From assembly GCA_964463655.1 (NCBI GenBank), contig CAYXDG010000083.1:1-14096 (forward strand): a stretch of DNA of 14,096 nucleotides, given 5' to 3'. Origin of the DNA: Halothece sp964463655. Its GTDB lineage: Bacteria; Cyanobacteriota; Cyanobacteriia; Cyanobacteriales; Rubidibacteraceae. Shown piece by piece: positions 13,946 through 14,096 of the stretch (within the stretch, counting starts at the first letter, position 1; every line of letters begins with the position of its first letter). The position numbers and the translations under genes were made by a program. The notes under the pieces are model-generated. The model was not told the DNA's origin and ran no database searches. It worked only from the letters and a program-made list of their open reading frames with translations.

Positions 13946-14069
13946 AGTTACCAGTGGATAGTGGATAGTTACCAGTGACCAGAAACCCACGCATACGGGA
14001 GAGGAAGACAAGGTGACAAGGAGAGTGGGAGACAAGGGGAGTAACAAATAACAAATAACAAATAACAAA
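13946..14069. repeat. heptanucleotide-type tandem repeat region
   Basis: The gap upstream of mtnP holds three repeat blocks. AGTTACCAGTG occurs at 13946-13956 and 13967-13977, 21 bases apart (three heptamers). GACAAGG occurs at 14007, 14015 and 14031. TAACAAA occurs four times in perfect tandem at 14042-14069. These match the idea of short tandemly repeated repetitive sequences known from cyanobacteria. An open frame across this stretch encodes only repeat-derived residues and is not a gene. No other gene is visible between 13903 and 14071. Confidence 0.75.
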
Positions 14070-14071
14070 CT

Positions 14072-14096
14072 ATGCAAAATCAAGATCAATTACGTT
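14072..14096 (+). CDS. possible start of a gene running off the window end
   Basis: Directly after the last heptamer an ATG opens MQNQDQLR and the frame stays open to the window end. Only eight codons are visible and no Shine-Dalgarno is present, so this is a weak call. If real, the gene is divergent from mtnP and its leader consists of heptamer repeats. Confidence 0.25.

Noticed and set aside
14042..14069. Possible CRISPR-like array because of regular repeats
   Set aside because: The units are 7 bases long, in direct tandem with no spacers; they are simple heptamer repeats.
13868..14089. 73-codon minus-strand open frame upstream of mtnP
   Set aside because: It translates heptamer repeats and intergenic DNA and overlaps the mtnP start; no domain or ribosome site is seen.

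Overview
The window looks like a stretch of cyanobacterial chromosome. The main reason is the density of the octamer GCGATCGC (HIP1, a signature of many cyanobacterial genomes). I count about 23 copies by eye between 1329 and 9453, and only a few elsewhere. Supporting signs are heptanucleotide tandem repeats and short foldback repeats between genes, and low-to-moderate GC. A unicellular, polysaccharide-producing cyanobacterium would fit, but the sequence does not fix the genus.

Layout. All genes from 11631 down to 1 are on the minus strand. In transcription order they are: map (methionine aminopeptidase), bioY (biotin transporter S component), lspA (signal peptidase II, overlapping bioY by one base), a TPR-sulfotransferase fusion, a 999-residue protein made almost wholly of TPRs, a TPR-GT2 glycosyltransferase fusion, and a GT4 glycosyltransferase cut by the window start. 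On the plus strand, divergent from map, are a Uma2-type PD-(D/E)XK protein and a MazE-like antitoxin. Back on the minus strand are mtnP (methylthioadenosine phosphorylase) and a ribbon-helix-helix, BrnA-like antitoxin just downstream of it. The last 190 bases are intergenic repeats, followed by a possible start of another plus-strand gene.

The block 1-9453 is the most interesting part. Four closely spaced co-directional genes (gaps of 51, 151 and 37 bases, using my chosen starts) combine two glycosyltransferases, one PAPS-dependent sulfotransferase and a very large set of TPRs. The sulfotransferase's N-terminal 190 residues align without gaps to residues 9-198 of the pure-TPR protein. That module recurs in the TPR protein with a period of exactly 216 residues. 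I infer a TPR-scaffolded system that builds and sulfates a glycan, either exopolysaccharide or glycoprotein; the substrate cannot be read from the sequence.

The block 12362-13030 looks like a toxin-antitoxin graveyard. A MazE-like antitoxin is followed by only the first few codons of what looks like mazF. A BrnA-like antitoxin is preceded by only the last ~20 codons of what looks like brnT, pressed against the mtnP stop codon. Both antitoxin genes are intact and both toxins appear reduced to stubs.

Start codons were revised in several places. TTG-initiated extensions of the TPR-GT2 and TPR-sulfotransferase genes were rejected in favour of ATGs with good Shine-Dalgarno sequences. The lspA and Uma2 starts were also moved downstream.
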